Below, in pieces: positions 21,218 to 30,551 of a stretch of DNA of 64,000 nt. The notes under the pieces are model-generated. The model saw only the letters and a program-made list of their open reading frames with translations. It was not told the origin of the DNA and did no database searches. Position 1 is the stretch's first letter. Each line of letters begins with the position of its first letter. Origin of the DNA: Streptomyces sp. SAT1 (GTDB lineage: Bacteria; Actinomycetota; Actinomycetes; Streptomycetales; Streptomycetaceae); NCBI RefSeq assembly GCF_001654495.1, contig NZ_CP015849.1:1261001-1325000 (forward strand). The letters are read 5' to 3'. The translations under genes were made by a program, and so were the position numbers.

Positions 21218-22579
21218 TCAGCGGGCCGTGACCCCGGTGGACAGGGGCACGCGCAGCGCCCCGTCGATGAGTTCGGCCGCCTCAGCGGTGCCCGCGCAGC
21301 CGCTGCGCAGCAGATGCTCGCGCACCGCCCGCAGCCGGTCCCGCAGCCGCTGGGACTCCATCCCGCGGGCCTGCTCGGTCATCAGCACCGCCGTCGCCAC
21401 CGCCTTGTCCGCGTCCCCGCGGCGCAGTTCGACCGTGCTCAGCATGGCGAGCCGGTGCACCCGGCCCCGGTCGTGCGCCGGGTTGTGCACGGCCGCCGCC
21501 GCGTGCTCCTCGGCGGCGGCCAGCTCCCCGAGGCTGAGCAGCGCCTCCGCCACCTGCACATTGACCAGGCCGGGCTGGACATAGCCGGTCTCGTCGGGTT
21601 CGTGCCCGCGCCGGATGCGTTCGGCGGCCTGTTCGGCGCGGGCGATGCAGGACAGCGCGCCGCCGCCGTCCCCGAGGTGGGCGTACGCCTTGGCCTGCAT
21701 CGCGTGGAGGTCGGAGGCGAGGGCAGGTGTGATGTGCCGGCCCGCCGTGCGCAGCGCCGCCTCGGCGAAGGCGACGGCCTGCCGGTACTCCGTCATGAAC
21801 AGCGCCTGATTGACCAGCAGCGCTATCACGTACGCGCCCAGGCCCCGGTCCCCGCTGGCCTTGGCCAGGCGCAGCGCCTGGTGGAAGTAGCGCTGGGCCA
21901 GGCCGTGCGCGTCGGAGTCGTAGGCGCAGATGCCCGCGACGGCCACCAGACCGCCGGTGGCCCGGTGCAGCAGGCGGCCGGTGGCGTCGGTGTAGCCGCC
22001 GCGCAGCAGCGGGGCCGCCTCCGCGGTGAGGAAGCCCACGATCCGGCCGTGCGTCGCCACCCCGCCGGTCTTGCGGTACATCTGCTCGTAGTGCGCGCGG
22101 GCCGCGCGCAGCATCTCGATGTCGGCCGCGGTGACCCGGTGCCGGCCGCCCCGGGAGACGTCCCTGTCCTCGGGCGGGTTCTCCCACTCCCACACCGGCA
22201 TCACCGCGGGGGTGCCGGTGACGGCGGGTGCGCCCAGGAGGTGCGGGCGCCGCCGCTCGTCACAGCGCCACAGGGCGGTGGCCCGCTCGACGAAGCCGGA
22301 CAGGGAGGCGCCGGGCGCGGCGGACGGCTCGCCGGGCACGCCCAGGCCGATGTCGTCGAGGGTGACGGTGCGGTGCAGCCGGGCGGCCAGCACCTCGCAG
22401 ATCAGGTCGGGCACCTGGCCCCGGGGCCGCTGGCCCTTCAGCCAGCGCGCCACGGCGGTGTGTTCGTAGCGGAGCGCGAGACCGCGCGCCCGGCCGGCCT
22501 GGTTGACGTGCGCGGCAAGACCGGCGTGCGAGACGCCCGCCTCGTCGAGGATCGCGTCGAGCAGTGTGTTGGGCTGCAT
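21218..22579 (-). CDS. XRE-like regulator with TPR domain (NsdA/NsdB-like)
   Basis: A 453-residue protein. The N-terminus (MQPNTLLDAILDEAGVSHAGLAAHVNQAG...YEHTAVARWLKGQRPRG in outline) is a degenerate helix-turn-helix seen in Streptomyces developmental regulators; residues about 190-430 are alpha-helical TPR-type repeats (AQRYFHQALRLAKASGDR, ALHTAG-like units). The architecture matches the NsdA/NsdB group, known as negative regulators of antibiotic production, but I cannot assign the exact orthologue. Start chosen at MQPNTLL; upstream in-frame sequence is low-complexity. Confidence 0.82.
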   Translation of the reverse strand: MQPNTLLDAILDEAGVSHAGLAAHVNQAGRARGLALRYEHTAVARWLKGQRPRGQVPDLICEVLAARLHRTVTLDDIGLGVPGEPSAAPGASLSGFVERATALWRCDERRRPHLLGAPAVTGTPAVMPVWEWENPPEDRDVSRGGRHRVTAADIEMLRAARAHYEQMYRKTGGVATHGRIVGFLTAEAAPLLRGGYTDATGRLLHRATGGLVAVAGICAYDSDAHGLAQRYFHQALRLAKASGDRGLGAYVIALLVNQALFMTEYRQAVAFAEAALRTAGRHITPALASDLHAMQAKAYAHLGDGGGALSCIARAEQAAERIRRGHEPDETGYVQPGLVNVQVAEALLSLGELAAAEEHAAAAVHNPAHDRGRVHRLAMLSTVELRRGDADKAVATAVLMTEQARGMESQRLRDRLRAVREHLLRSGCAGTAEAAELIDGALRVPLSTGVTAR

Positions 22580-22834
22580 GTCGGCCCCCCGGGTGGCTCG
22601 GTGCGGACAGCGTAGTGCGCGGCGGTTCACACGGGGTGTGAACGGAGTACGCGCATCCGCACGGTGCGCGCGCTGTCGCTCGGCGTGGGCGGCCGGTTGA
22701 CTGAGATGCCTCGTCAAGAGGCCGGCCGGGCCGCCGCCTCCCCCTCGTACAGTGCGGCGGCCCGCCACACGCCGCCCGCCCCGCCGTCTGCCCGGCACTC
22801 CGAGGCGGGGCGGGCGGCGGCCGACGGCGCGGCG

Positions 22835-23737
22835 CTACGGCGGAGTCGTACCGCTTCCGTCGCCCCGGCCGTTGCGGATCACGAGGACGGCCGCGTCGTC
22901 CGCGGGGCGGGGGCCGGTGTGACCGAGCAGCCGGGTGAAGACGGCCCGCAGCAGCACGGGCGCCGGGAGCGGGCCGAGGCGGGCGGTCTGCGCGAGCACC
23001 GCCCGCAGCGGGAAGAACCGGCCCCGGGCGTCCCGGGCGTCCGCCACACCGTCGGTGTGCAGGAGCAGGGTCTCGCCGGGCCGCAGCGGGCCGAGGTCCG
23101 CCGCGGGCAGCGCGGCCGGCAGCGGGAACAGGCCCAGCGGCGGCAGCGGTTCGGCCCGGGACACGGGCTCGGCCGCCGTCCCGCTCAGCCGGTACGGCCA
23201 CGGGTGCCCGCAGTTGAGGGCGCGCAGGGAGCCGTCCTCGGCGATCTCCATCAGGAGGACGGTGACGAAGTCCTCGGCGGCCGGCCGGCGCGGATCGTCC
23301 CGGTCGCGCCGGTGGCGGGCCAGCGCCCGGTCCAGGCGGCGCAGCACCCCGTCGAGGTCGGGTTCGTCGTGGGCGGCCTCGCGGAAGCTGCCGAGCACGA
23401 TGGCGGCGGTGCCGAGGGCGGCGAGGCCGTGGCCGCGGACGTCGCCCATGACCAGGCGTACGCCGTGCTCGGTGGCGCTCACCTCGTACAGGTCGCCGCC
23501 GACGGCCGCGCCCCGGTCCGCGGAGAGCTGGGCCGCCGCCACGTCGAGCCCGGCGATCCGGGGCGGCAGGGGGCGCAGCAGCGCGCTCTGCGCGGCACCC
23601 GCGACCGCGCGCGCCTGGCGCAGCTCGCGCAGCATGGTCCGCCGGGCGTGCAGGAAGAGGCCGGTGCAGGTGCCCACGGCCAGGAAGACGGCGCCGGAGC
23701 GCACCCCGCGCGGAGAGCCAGCCCTGATGCGGATCAT
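22835..23737 (-). CDS. SpoIIE-type PP2C protein phosphatase
   Basis: A 300-residue Ser/Thr phosphatase. One N-terminal membrane helix (about residues 12-30, SGAVFLAVGTCTGLFL) is followed by a linker, then the PP2C-like SpoIIE domain: GGDLYEV, VRLVMGDVRGHGLAAL (metal-binding Asp), LNCGHPWPYRL, ETLLLHTDGVADARDARG and DDAAVLVIR. Such proteins dephosphorylate anti-anti-sigma factors, tuning alternative sigma factors. The start at MIRIRAG is 7 nt from a G-rich Shine-Dalgarno; an ATG two codons upstream is too close to it. Confidence 0.9.
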   Translation of the reverse strand: MIRIRAGSPRGVRSGAVFLAVGTCTGLFLHARRTMLRELRQARAVAGAAQSALLRPLPPRIAGLDVAAAQLSADRGAAVGGDLYEVSATEHGVRLVMGDVRGHGLAALGTAAIVLGSFREAAHDEPDLDGVLRRLDRALARHRRDRDDPRRPAAEDFVTVLLMEIAEDGSLRALNCGHPWPYRLSGTAAEPVSRAEPLPPLGLFPLPAALPAADLGPLRPGETLLLHTDGVADARDARGRFFPLRAVLAQTARLGPLPAPVLLRAVFTRLLGHTGPRPADDAAVLVIRNGRGDGSGTTPP

Positions 23738-23865
23738 GACCATGGCCCCCCAAGAGGCGCTGACAGCGCGGACCGGCCCCGAGGGGGCCGGTCCGATTCT
23801 GTCGATCTCGAAAGGGTGCAGGGCCGGATCACCGGCCCTGCCACCCGAACGAGTGAGCCGGGGCT

Positions 23866-24100
23866 TAGGGCCTGTCGTCAAATTCCCGTCGTCCGCCCGG
23901 AGGGCGGGCCTCGCGGCGTCAGGTGCGTGCTCTGGGGGGCCCCTGCTCGAAGAGCTTGGGGGAGTGCCGGGCCCTGACCCGCGTACTGGACGTACTCGGG
24001 TCTGGGCCCGGTGCGGCGAGTGGGGGTCCCCCCTGCTCGAAGAGCTTGGGGGAGCGTGCATGGCGTCGCGAGGCAGGCGGGAATTTGACGAGAGGTCCTA
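23866..24100. mobile_element. MITE-like hairpin-rich element (non-coding)
   Basis: The ends are 23-bp inverted repeats (23866-23888 and 24078-24100) matching at 21 positions, around TCGTCAAATTCCCG. Inside are two identical 25-bp direct copies (23940-23964, 24030-24054) of a bulged hairpin containing GCTCGAAGAGC, and a 15-bp inverted repeat with one mismatch (23967-23981/23997-24011). No coding capacity. TAG follows or overlaps both outer edges, suggesting a short target duplication. It would be mobilised by a transposase in trans. Confidence 0.65.
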
Positions 24101-24101
24101 G

Positions 24102-25543
24102 GACCAATGCCGGTGACTTAAGTTCTGTCCTGCCGTGTGATGGTGACGGTGTCCGGCGCGGGGGGTGTCCAGTTGGAATGCTCGGCCCGTTTGAGCGGCC
24201 AGTTGGACATCTTGCGTTTGATCACTCGGGGGCAGGTGCGGTGGCGGCGTGGGGGCAGGAGGCGTTCGGTGATCTCAGCGAGGGTGCGGGCCAGTGCCCG
24301 GGCGAGTCGGCCGGGGGGAAAACGCCGCCTGGGCCGGGACCTGGCGGCGCACGATCCGCAGGGACCGGGTGAAGGACAGGCGGTCAGGGTCCAGACCCTC
24401 GCGCAGGGCGCTCTGGTGCATCAGCTGCCGGACGGCGTGGTGCACCAGGAGGAAGCCGTAGATCTCCTGCTCCACACCCCACGGGTATTTCGAGCGCAGG
24501 ACGAGCTTCGGGCCGCGTTGGTGAGTCTTGATCTCGTCCAGCGTGGTCTCGATCTCCCACCGCTGGGCGTAGAGCGCGGCCAGCTCCCGCGCGGGTGCTT
24601 CCTCTGGATCGAGCAGGCTGGTGATCAGGCGGTAGACGGTGGCGTCGCCGGTGCGGGCGAGGGTGTACTCGATCACCCGGACCACCACCGGGTTGCGGCG
24701 GCTCCTGCGGTCCTTTTCGGCATGGACCGTGCTGAGGCAGGAGCCGTCGCCGAGGACCTGGGTGACGGGCAGGACCGCGCTCTTGCGCACCCGCCACAGC
24801 AGGTCCGCGCCGCTGTCCCGGGCGGCCTGCCACAACTCGAATCCGTAAAAGCCCCGGTCGGCGAGCAGGAGCATCCCTTCCCGGAGCCGGGGGAACAGCT
24901 GCCGGGAGAGTCTCTGCTCGCTCGCCGACTGCGGACCGATGGCGGCCCCGAACACCGTGTGGGTGCCGCATTCCGCCAGCGCGACCAGCCGTGCCTGCGG
25001 GAACGCGGCTGCTCCGCGCGTCGAGGCATGGCGGCCGAAGAACTCGGCGTTGGCCGCCGTGTCCGCCACGTCCAGGGTCGTGCCGTCCACCGCGACCAGA
25101 CGCCGGTGCCGGTACCAGGCACCCGCCGTCTCGGGCACGGCCACCGGTCGGCAGACCCGGGCGAACAACGCCCTCAACGGCTCCACACCAAGACGCCGGC
25201 GTGCCCGGCCGATCGCGGCGGTCGTCGGCACCCGCCACGACCGCCGCCCATCACCCAGCCCCTCGCCCAGCAGCCGGGCGACCTCCTCGTATCCCTGCCC
25301 GAAGAACAGGCACATCGCGAGAACGAAGTAGACCACCACCCGCGCCGGCAGCAGACGGCTGCGCTGCTCGGTCCGGCCGCTCTCGGCGATCACCTCATCG
25401 ACCAGACGAGGCGGAAACGCCTGCGTCAGCACCCCGATCGCGATCCGGTCCGACAACCGCTCATCCGCAGGCACCCTGACCTGCCCCACCCTCGCCACAC
25501 GAAAGACAACGAGGCACAGCCGTCTAAGTCACCGGCATTGGCC
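24102..25543 (-). mobile_element. IS4-family insertion sequence, complete ends
   Basis: A 1442-bp element. Left end GACCAATGCCGGTGACTTA and the complement of the right end GGCCAATGCCGGTGACTTA form 19-bp inverted repeats with one mismatch. Both sides are flanked by CTAG (24098-24101 and 25544-25547), a probable target duplication. The right copy contains the pheT stop codon, the left copy the end of the MITE-like element. It carries one transposase gene read toward the left. Confidence 0.85.
24275..25498 (-). CDS. IS4-family DDE transposase (C-terminus frameshifted)
   Basis: A 407-residue transposase with the DDE core: Asp138 (VAVDGTTLD), Asp214 (LLADRGFYGFE) and the IS4 signature Y310-(2)-R313-(3)-E317-(6)-K324. 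After residue about 390 the frame runs into an unrelated tail and stops. In the +1 frame, immediately after a T4C6 run (24313-24322), the family's normal ending (PPGRLARALARTLAEI... HRTCPRVIKRKMSNWP) continues to a stop at 24118-24120 inside the terminal repeat. Removing one base gives exactly 459 codons plus stop. So this is either an inactivating one-base insertion, slippage or a sequencing error. Confidence 0.88.
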   Translation of the reverse strand: MARVGQVRVPADERLSDRIAIGVLTQAFPPRLVDEVIAESGRTEQRSRLLPARVVVYFVLAMCLFFGQGYEEVARLLGEGLGDGRRSWRVPTTAAIGRARRRLGVEPLRALFARVCRPVAVPETAGAWYRHRRLVAVDGTTLDVADTAANAEFFGRHASTRGAAAFPQARLVALAECGTHTVFGAAIGPQSASEQRLSRQLFPRLREGMLLLADRGFYGFELWQAARDSGADLLWRVRKSAVLPVTQVLGDGSCLSTVHAEKDRRSRRNPVVVRVIEYTLARTGDATVYRLITSLLDPEEAPARELAALYAQRWEIETTLDEIKTHQRGPKLVLRSKYPWGVEQEIYGFLLVHHAVRQLMHQSALREGLDPDRLSFTRSLRIVRRQVPAQAAFSPRPTRPGTGPHPR

Positions 25544-28048
25544 CTAGCTCCGCAGCTCCGCACCGGTGCGCTCGGCGGCCAGGGCCACCGCCGCGTCGCG
25601 GGCGGCGGACGCCTCGTCCACCGTCAGGGTGCGGTCGGGGGCGCGGAAGCGCAGGGCGTACGCCAGCGACTTGCGTCCCTCGCCGAGCTGCTCGGCGTTC
25701 TCGTAGATGTCGAACAGCCGCAGGGACTCCAGCAGTTCACCCGCGCCCTCACGCAGCGCGGCCTCGACCTCGGCGGCCGGGACCGGCTGGTCCACGACCA
25801 GGGCGACGTCCTGGGTGGCCACCGGGAACGTGGAGATCCGCGGCGCCTGCAACAGGCCCTCGCCGGCCCGCTGGAGCAGGTCCAGGTCGATCTCCATCGC
25901 GCAGGTGCGCTCCGGCAGGTGCATCGCCTTGACCACCCGCGGGTGCAGCTCGCCGGCGTGGCCGACGAGCGTCTCGGCGCCGTCCACCTCGGCGTACAGC
26001 GCGGCGCACCGGCCGGGGTGCCAGGGGGTGTGCTGGTCGGCGCGGACGCTGAGCTCCACCCCGGCCTCGCGGGCGACGGTGCGTGCCGCCTCGACGGCGT
26101 CCGCCCAGTCGGACGGACGGCCCTTGCCCCACCAGCCGGCCTGCTCGCGGGCTCCGGCGAGCACCACGGCGGCCCGGCGGGGCTGGCGCGGCAGCGCCGC
26201 GTCCAGGGCGGCGAGCTGCTCGTCGGTGGGCCTGCGGTCGGCGGGCAGCACGGCCGCCGCCGGCTCCTCGCCGGTGGGCCGGAAGACCAGGCCGGTCTCG
26301 AACAGCGCCAGGTCGTGGCCACCGCGCCCGTCGTTGCGGCGCAGCGCGCCGAGCAGCCCCGGCAGCAGCGTCGTGCGCAGGGCGGGCTCCTCGTCGGAGA
26401 GCGGGTTGACGAGGGTGACCCGGCGGCGGCGCGGGTCGTCGGCCTCCAGGCCGAGCTGGTCGAGGACGGCCTCGCCGATGAACGGGTAGTTCAGCGCCTC
26501 GACGTAACCGGCGCCGGCCAGCGCGCGGCCGACGCGGCGGTGCAGGCGCTGACGCCCGGTCAGGCCGCGGCCGGGCAGCGGGCGGGGCAGCGTGGAGGGC
26601 AGGTTCTCGTAGCCCTCCAGCCGGATGACCTCTTCGGCCAGGTCGTTCGGGTCGGTCAGGTCGGGCCGCCAGGACGGCACGGTGACGATCAGCTCGTCCT
26701 GCCCGTACACGTCGCAGCCCACCTGCTGGAGCCGCCTTACGACGGTCTCCCGGCCGTAAGCGACGCCCGCGACCTTGTCGGGGTGGTCGGCCGGGATCGT
26801 GATGGTGCGCGGCGCGGCCGGCGCGACGATCTCGGTGACGCCCGCCTCGGCGGTGCCGCCGGCGAGCAGGACCAGCAGGTCCACGGTGCGCTGGGCGGCG
26901 GCGGAGGCGGCCTGCGGGTCCACACCGCGCTCGAAGCGGCGGGACGCCTCGGAGGACAGCTTGTGCCGGCGGGCGGTGCGCGCGACGGCGACCGGGTCGA
27001 AGTGCGCGGCCTCGACGACGACCTCGGTGGTGGTGCCCTCGGTGTCGTCGATCTCGGTGTTGGCGCCGCCCATGACGCCCGCGAGCCCGATCGGGCCGCG
27101 GTCGTCGGTGATGACCAGGTCCTCGGCGGACAGCGTGCGCGTGACGCCGTCGAGCGTGGTGAGCCGCTCGCCGCGCTCGGCCCGGCGCACGCCGATGGTG
27201 CCCTGGACGCGGGAGCGGTCGTAGGCGTGCAGCGGCTGGCCCAGCTCCAGCATCACGTAGTTGGTGATGTCCACGGCGAGCGAGATCGGGCGCATGCCGG
27301 CCTTCTGGAGGCGGCGGCGCAGCCAGATCGGGGAGCGCGCCTCGGGGTCGAGGCCGGTCACCGTGCGGGCGGTGAAGCGGTCGCAGCCGAACGGGTCGGC
27401 GATCTTCACCGGGTGCCCGAAGGCGTTCGGCGCCGGTACGTCCAGCAGGGCGGGGTCGAGCAGCGGGCGGCCGTAGGCGATGGCGGCCTCGCGGGCCACG
27501 CCGCGGATCGACAGGCAGTAGCCGCGGTCGGGGGTGACCGCGATGTCCAGCACCTCGTCGACGAGCTGGAGCAGCTCGATGGCGTCGGTGCCCACCTCGT
27601 GCTCGGGCGGCAGCACGATGATGCCGTGCGTGCCGTCGTCGCCCATGCCGAGTTCGTCGGCGGAGCAGATCATGCCGTGCGAGACCCTGCCGTAGGTCTT
27701 GCGGGCGCTGATCGAGAAGCCGCCGGGCAGGGTGGCCCCGGGCAGCACGACGACGACCTTGTCGCCGACGGCGAAGTTGCGGGCGCCGCAGACGATCTCC
27801 TGCGGCTCGCCGGTGCCGTTGGCCCGGCCGACGTCGACGGTGCAGAAGCGGATCGGCTTCTTGAAGCCTTCCAGCTCCTCGATGGTGAGCACCTGGCCGA
27901 CGACGAGCGGCCCCTTGAGGTCGGCGCCGAGCTGCTCGACGGTCTCGACCTCCAGGCCGGCCGGAATGAGCTTGGCCTGGACGTCGCGCCCGGTCTCCGT
28001 CGCCGGCAGGTCGACGTACTCCCGCAGCCAAGAAAGCGGGACCCGCAT
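25544..28048 (-). CDS. pheT: Phenylalanine-tRNA ligase beta subunit
   Basis: An 834-residue subunit of the (alpha-beta)2 enzyme that charges tRNA-Phe. Domains in order: N-terminal strand ([15 protein letters not shown]), tRNA-binding OB fold (about 40-155, [10 protein letters not shown]...[12 protein letters not shown]), B3/B4 editing domain (about 210-390), B5 (about 400-475), a catalytic-like core and a C-terminal FDX-ACB domain (about 740-834). Coupled to pheS by a 1-nt overlap. Its stop codon lies in the flank of an IS element, so the native 3' region has been displaced. Confidence 0.97.
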   Translation of the reverse strand: MRVPLSWLREYVDLPATETGRDVQAKLIPAGLEVETVEQLGADLKGPLVVGQVLTIEELEGFKKPIRFCTVDVGRANGTGEPQEIVCGARNFAVGDKVVVVLPGATLPGGFSISARKTYGRVSHGMICSADELGMGDDGTHGIIVLPPEHEVGTDAIELLQLVDEVLDIAVTPDRGYCLSIRGVAREAAIAYGRPLLDPALLDVPAPNAFGHPVKIADPFGCDRFTARTVTGLDPEARSPIWLRRRLQKAGMRPISLAVDITNYVMLELGQPLHAYDRSRVQGTIGVRRAERGERLTTLDGVTRTLSAEDLVITDDRGPIGLAGVMGGANTEIDDTEGTTTEVVVEAAHFDPVAVARTARRHKLSSEASRRFERGVDPQAASAAAQRTVDLLVLLAGGTAEAGVTEIVAPAAPRTITIPADHPDKVAGVAYGRETVVRRLQQVGCDVYGQDELIVTVPSWRPDLTDPNDLAEEVIRLEGYENLPSTLPRPLPGRGLTGRQRLHRRVGRALAGAGYVEALNYPFIGEAVLDQLGLEADDPRRRRVTLVNPLSDEEPALRTTLLPGLLGALRRNDGRGGHDLALFETGLVFRPTGEEPAAAVLPADRRPTDEQLAALDAALPRQPRRAAVVLAGAREQAGWWGKGRPSDWADAVEAARTVAREAGVELSVRADQHTPWHPGRCAALYAEVDGAETLVGHAGELHPRVVKAMHLPERTCAMEIDLDLLQRAGEGLLQAPRISTFPVATQDVALVVDQPVPAAEVEAALREGAGELLESLRLFDIYENAEQLGEGRKSLAYALRFRAPDRTLTVDEASAARDAAVALAAERTGAELRS

Positions 28049-29175
28049 CAGATCTCCATCCCGAACGGCCGGGTGAACCGGACGTCACCCTCGACCATGT
28101 CTCGCATGTCTTCGACGTTGTGGCGGAACATCAGCATCCGCTCGATGCCGAACCCGAAGGCGAATCCGCTGTACTTCTCGGGGTCCACACCGCAGGCGGT
28201 GAGCACCCGGGGGTTGACCATGCCGCAGCCGCCCAGCTCGATCCAGCCCTCGGAGGAGCAGGTGCGGCAGGGGCGGTCGGGGTTGCCGACGGACTCGCCG
28301 CGGCAGACGTAGCACACCATGTCCATCTCGGCGGACGGCTCGGTGAACGGGAAGAAGTTCGGCCGCAGCCGGGTCTTCATGCCCTCGCCGAACAGCGACT
28401 GGACCATGTGATCCAGGGTGCCCTTGAGGTCGGCCATGGTCAGGCCCTCGTCCACGGCCAGCAGCTCGACCTGGTGGAAGACCGGGGTGTGGGTGGCGTC
28501 CAGCTCGTCGGTGCGGTACACCCGGCCGGGGCAGATCACATAGACCGGCAGCTCGCGCTCCAGCAGGGAGCGGGCCTGGACGGGCGAGGTGTGGGTGCGC
28601 AGGACGAGACCGGAGTCGGCGGCGGAGCCCTCGTCGGCGCCGCGCACGAAGAACGTGTCGTGCTCGCTGCGCGCCGGGTGGTCCGGGCCGATGTTCAGGG
28701 CGTCGAAGTTGAACCACTCCGCCTCGACCTCGGGGCCCTCGGCGACCTCGTAGCCCATGGCGACGAAGATGTCCTCGATGCGCTCCGAGAGCGTGGTCAG
28801 CGGGTGGCGGGCGCCGGCCGGTACGCGGTCGTAGGGCAGCGTGACGTCGACGGCCTCCTCGACCAGCACGCGGGTGTCCCGCTCGGCCTCCAGCTCGCCC
28901 TGGCGGGCGGCGAGTGCCTTGTTCACCGCGCCGCGGGCCATGCCGACGCGCTTGCCCGCGTCCGCCTTGGCGTGCGGGGGCAGGGCGCCGATCTCCCGGT
29001 TGGCGAGCGCCAGCGGCGAGGCCGGGCCGGTGTGGGCGACCTTGGCCTCGTGGAGCGCGTCGAGCGAGTCCGCGGCGGCGAAGGCGGCGAGCGCCTCGTC
29101 CCGCATGCGCTCGATCTCTTCCGGTTTCAACGCCTCGACCTCGACAGGGTCGTACGACTTATTCGGTGCCGACAT
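28048..29175 (-). CDS. pheS: Phenylalanine-tRNA ligase alpha subunit
   Basis: A 375-residue catalytic subunit, class II aminoacyl-tRNA synthetase. The N-terminal coiled coil (about 1-90) binds t[31 protein letters not shown] and the [15 protein letters not shown] motif lead into motif 2 and [13 protein letters not shown], and motif 3 is [14 protein letters not shown] CxxC-x12-CxxC insertion (CYVCRG...CRTCSSEGW) before motif 3 looks like a zinc knuckle, common in actinobacterial PheS but absent from E. coli. First gene of pheST. Confidence 0.97.
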   Translation of the reverse strand: MSAPNKSYDPVEVEALKPEEIERMRDEALAAFAAADSLDALHEAKVAHTGPASPLALANREIGALPPHAKADAGKRVGMARGAVNKALAARQGELEAERDTRVLVEEAVDVTLPYDRVPAGARHPLTTLSERIEDIFVAMGYEVAEGPEVEAEWFNFDALNIGPDHPARSEHDTFFVRGADEGSAADSGLVLRTHTSPVQARSLLERELPVYVICPGRVYRTDELDATHTPVFHQVELLAVDEGLTMADLKGTLDHMVQSLFGEGMKTRLRPNFFPFTEPSAEMDMVCYVCRGESVGNPDRPCRTCSSEGWIELGGCGMVNPRVLTACGVDPEKYSGFAFGFGIERMLMFRHNVEDMRDMVEGDVRFTRPFGMEI

Positions 29176-29229
29176 CTCTTCCCGTGCTTCCGATTGTCTT
29201 CCAGCTGCCGCTGGGAGGTGCCACCAGGC

Positions 29230-29304
29230 TGACGGTCCCCGTCACCGACCCATGGACGAATCGTCTCCGTTTCTGGGACGCAAAGGTGCCAAAGGCCGAG
29301 TCTA
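29230..29304 (-). promoter_or_regulatory. pheS promoter -10 and leader hairpin
   Basis: On the minus strand TAGACT (29299-29304) fits a -10 element, though the -35 is weak. The roughly 120-nt leader includes the small hairpin TGACGG-GGA-CCGTCA (29230-29244). No T-box and no Phe-rich leader peptide was found. Confidence 0.4.
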
Positions 29305-29350
29305 ACGGGGCTGGGGAAAGCGAATGCGCCGGTGGGCCCCCGGCCGGTGC

Positions 29351-30487
29351 TCAGAGCAGGTGTGCCGGGGTGCCCACGGGCAGGGTAAATCGGAACCGCG
29401 CGCCGGCGCCCGGCGCGCGGCCGACCGTGATGGTGCCGCCGTGGGCCTCCACGATGCCCTTGACGATGTAGAGCCCGAGGCCGGTGCCGCCGCGCTTGCT
29501 GCCCCGCCAGAAGCGGGTGAAGACGCGGTTCATGGACTCCTCCGGGATGCCGGGCCCCTCGTCGCTCACCGTGACCGACGTGCCGGCGTCCTCTCCCTCT
29601 CGGGGGGACACCGCGGGCGTGACGTCAATGGTGACGGTTCCCTCGCCGTGGCGCACCGCGTTTTCGATGAGGTTGCTCAGCACCTGGTCGATCTTGTCGG
29701 GGTCGGCCCACAGGACGGGCAGCGGCTGTTCCAGGCGGACCAGGAACCGGTCGGCGGGCTGGCCCGCGGCCACGTACGCCTGGACGTGGCGGCCGACCGC
29801 CGCCCCTATGTCGACGAGCTGGCGGCGCACCTCCAGGCGGCCGGAGTCGATGCGGGAGATGTCGAGCAGTTCGGCGATGAGCCGGGTGACGCGGTCGGCG
29901 TCGGCGTCCACCGTCTCCAGCATCAGCCGCTTCTGGTCGTCGGTGAACCGCTCCCACTTGGCGAGCAGCGTCGCGGTGAAGCCCTTGACCGAGGTCAGCG
30001 GGGAGCGCAGTTCATGGGCGACGGTGGCGATCAGCTCGGCGTGGCTGCGCTCGGTGCGGCGGCGGGCCTCGGTGTCCCGCAGGCAGACGACGACGCGGCG
30101 GACCGGGCCGGTGCGGTCGCGGACGTACCGGGCGGAGACCAGGACCTCGCGGCCGCCGGGCAGCAGCAGATTGCGCTCGGGCTGGGCGACCCGGATGGCC
30201 AGGCCGCCGTAGGGGTCGGTGAGCTGCCACCAGCGGCGGCCCTCCAGGTCCTCCAGCGGCAGGGCCTTCTCCAGGTGCCGGCCGAGGGCCTGGTCGGCGG
30301 GGACGGCGGTGATGCGGGCGGCCGCGGCATTGAAACAGGTGACGCGGCCGGTTTCGTCGGCGATCACCAGGCCGTCGGGGAGCTCGTCGGGGTCGGTCCC
30401 CGTCCCCGCGGCGGCAGCGGCCGGTGGCACGGACGGCCGGGGTACGCCGTATGTGCCCGGAATCGCCCCGCTCGTGCCGACACTCAT
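29351..30487 (-). CDS. ohkA: Orphan PAS-domain sensor histidine kinase (OhkA-like)
   Basis: A 378-residue cytoplasmic kinase. A PAS domain (about residues 32-135) is followed by HisKA with the phospho-acceptor His158 in IATVAHELRSPLTSVKG, then HATPase boxes N (QVLSNLIENAVRHG), G1 (VSDEGPGIP), F (FTRFWRG) and G2 (GTGLGLYIVKG). No response regulator is adjacent, so it is an orphan. The position directly upstream of pheST and next to a SpoU methyltransferase matches S. coelicolor SCO1596, ohkA, reported to affect development and antibiotic production; symbol given on synteny and architecture. Confidence 0.88.
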   Translation of the reverse strand: MSVGTSGAIPGTYGVPRPSVPPAAAAAGTGTDPDELPDGLVIADETGRVTCFNAAAARITAVPADQALGRHLEKALPLEDLEGRRWWQLTDPYGGLAIRVAQPERNLLLPGGREVLVSARYVRDRTGPVRRVVVCLRDTEARRRTERSHAELIATVAHELRSPLTSVKGFTATLLAKWERFTDDQKRLMLETVDADADRVTRLIAELLDISRIDSGRLEVRRQLVDIGAAVGRHVQAYVAAGQPADRFLVRLEQPLPVLWADPDKIDQVLSNLIENAVRHGEGTVTIDVTPAVSPREGEDAGTSVTVSDEGPGIPEESMNRVFTRFWRGSKRGGTGLGLYIVKGIVEAHGGTITVGRAPGAGARFRFTLPVGTPAHLL

Positions 30488-30551
30488 CCCTTACCCCACC
30501 TTCCCGATGGTGCAGCGGGCCCCCGAGCTGGCCACCCTACTAGGACCTGTC

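Noticed and set aside
24137..28312. 1391-codon plus-strand frame opposite the IS and pheT
   Set aside because: Antisense shadow of two well-recognised minus-strand genes; no start signal and no conserved motif.
29176..29350. T-box riboswitch or Phe leader peptide before pheS
   Set aside because: No specifier loop, T-box sequence or run of Phe codons; the only short frame is MGR.
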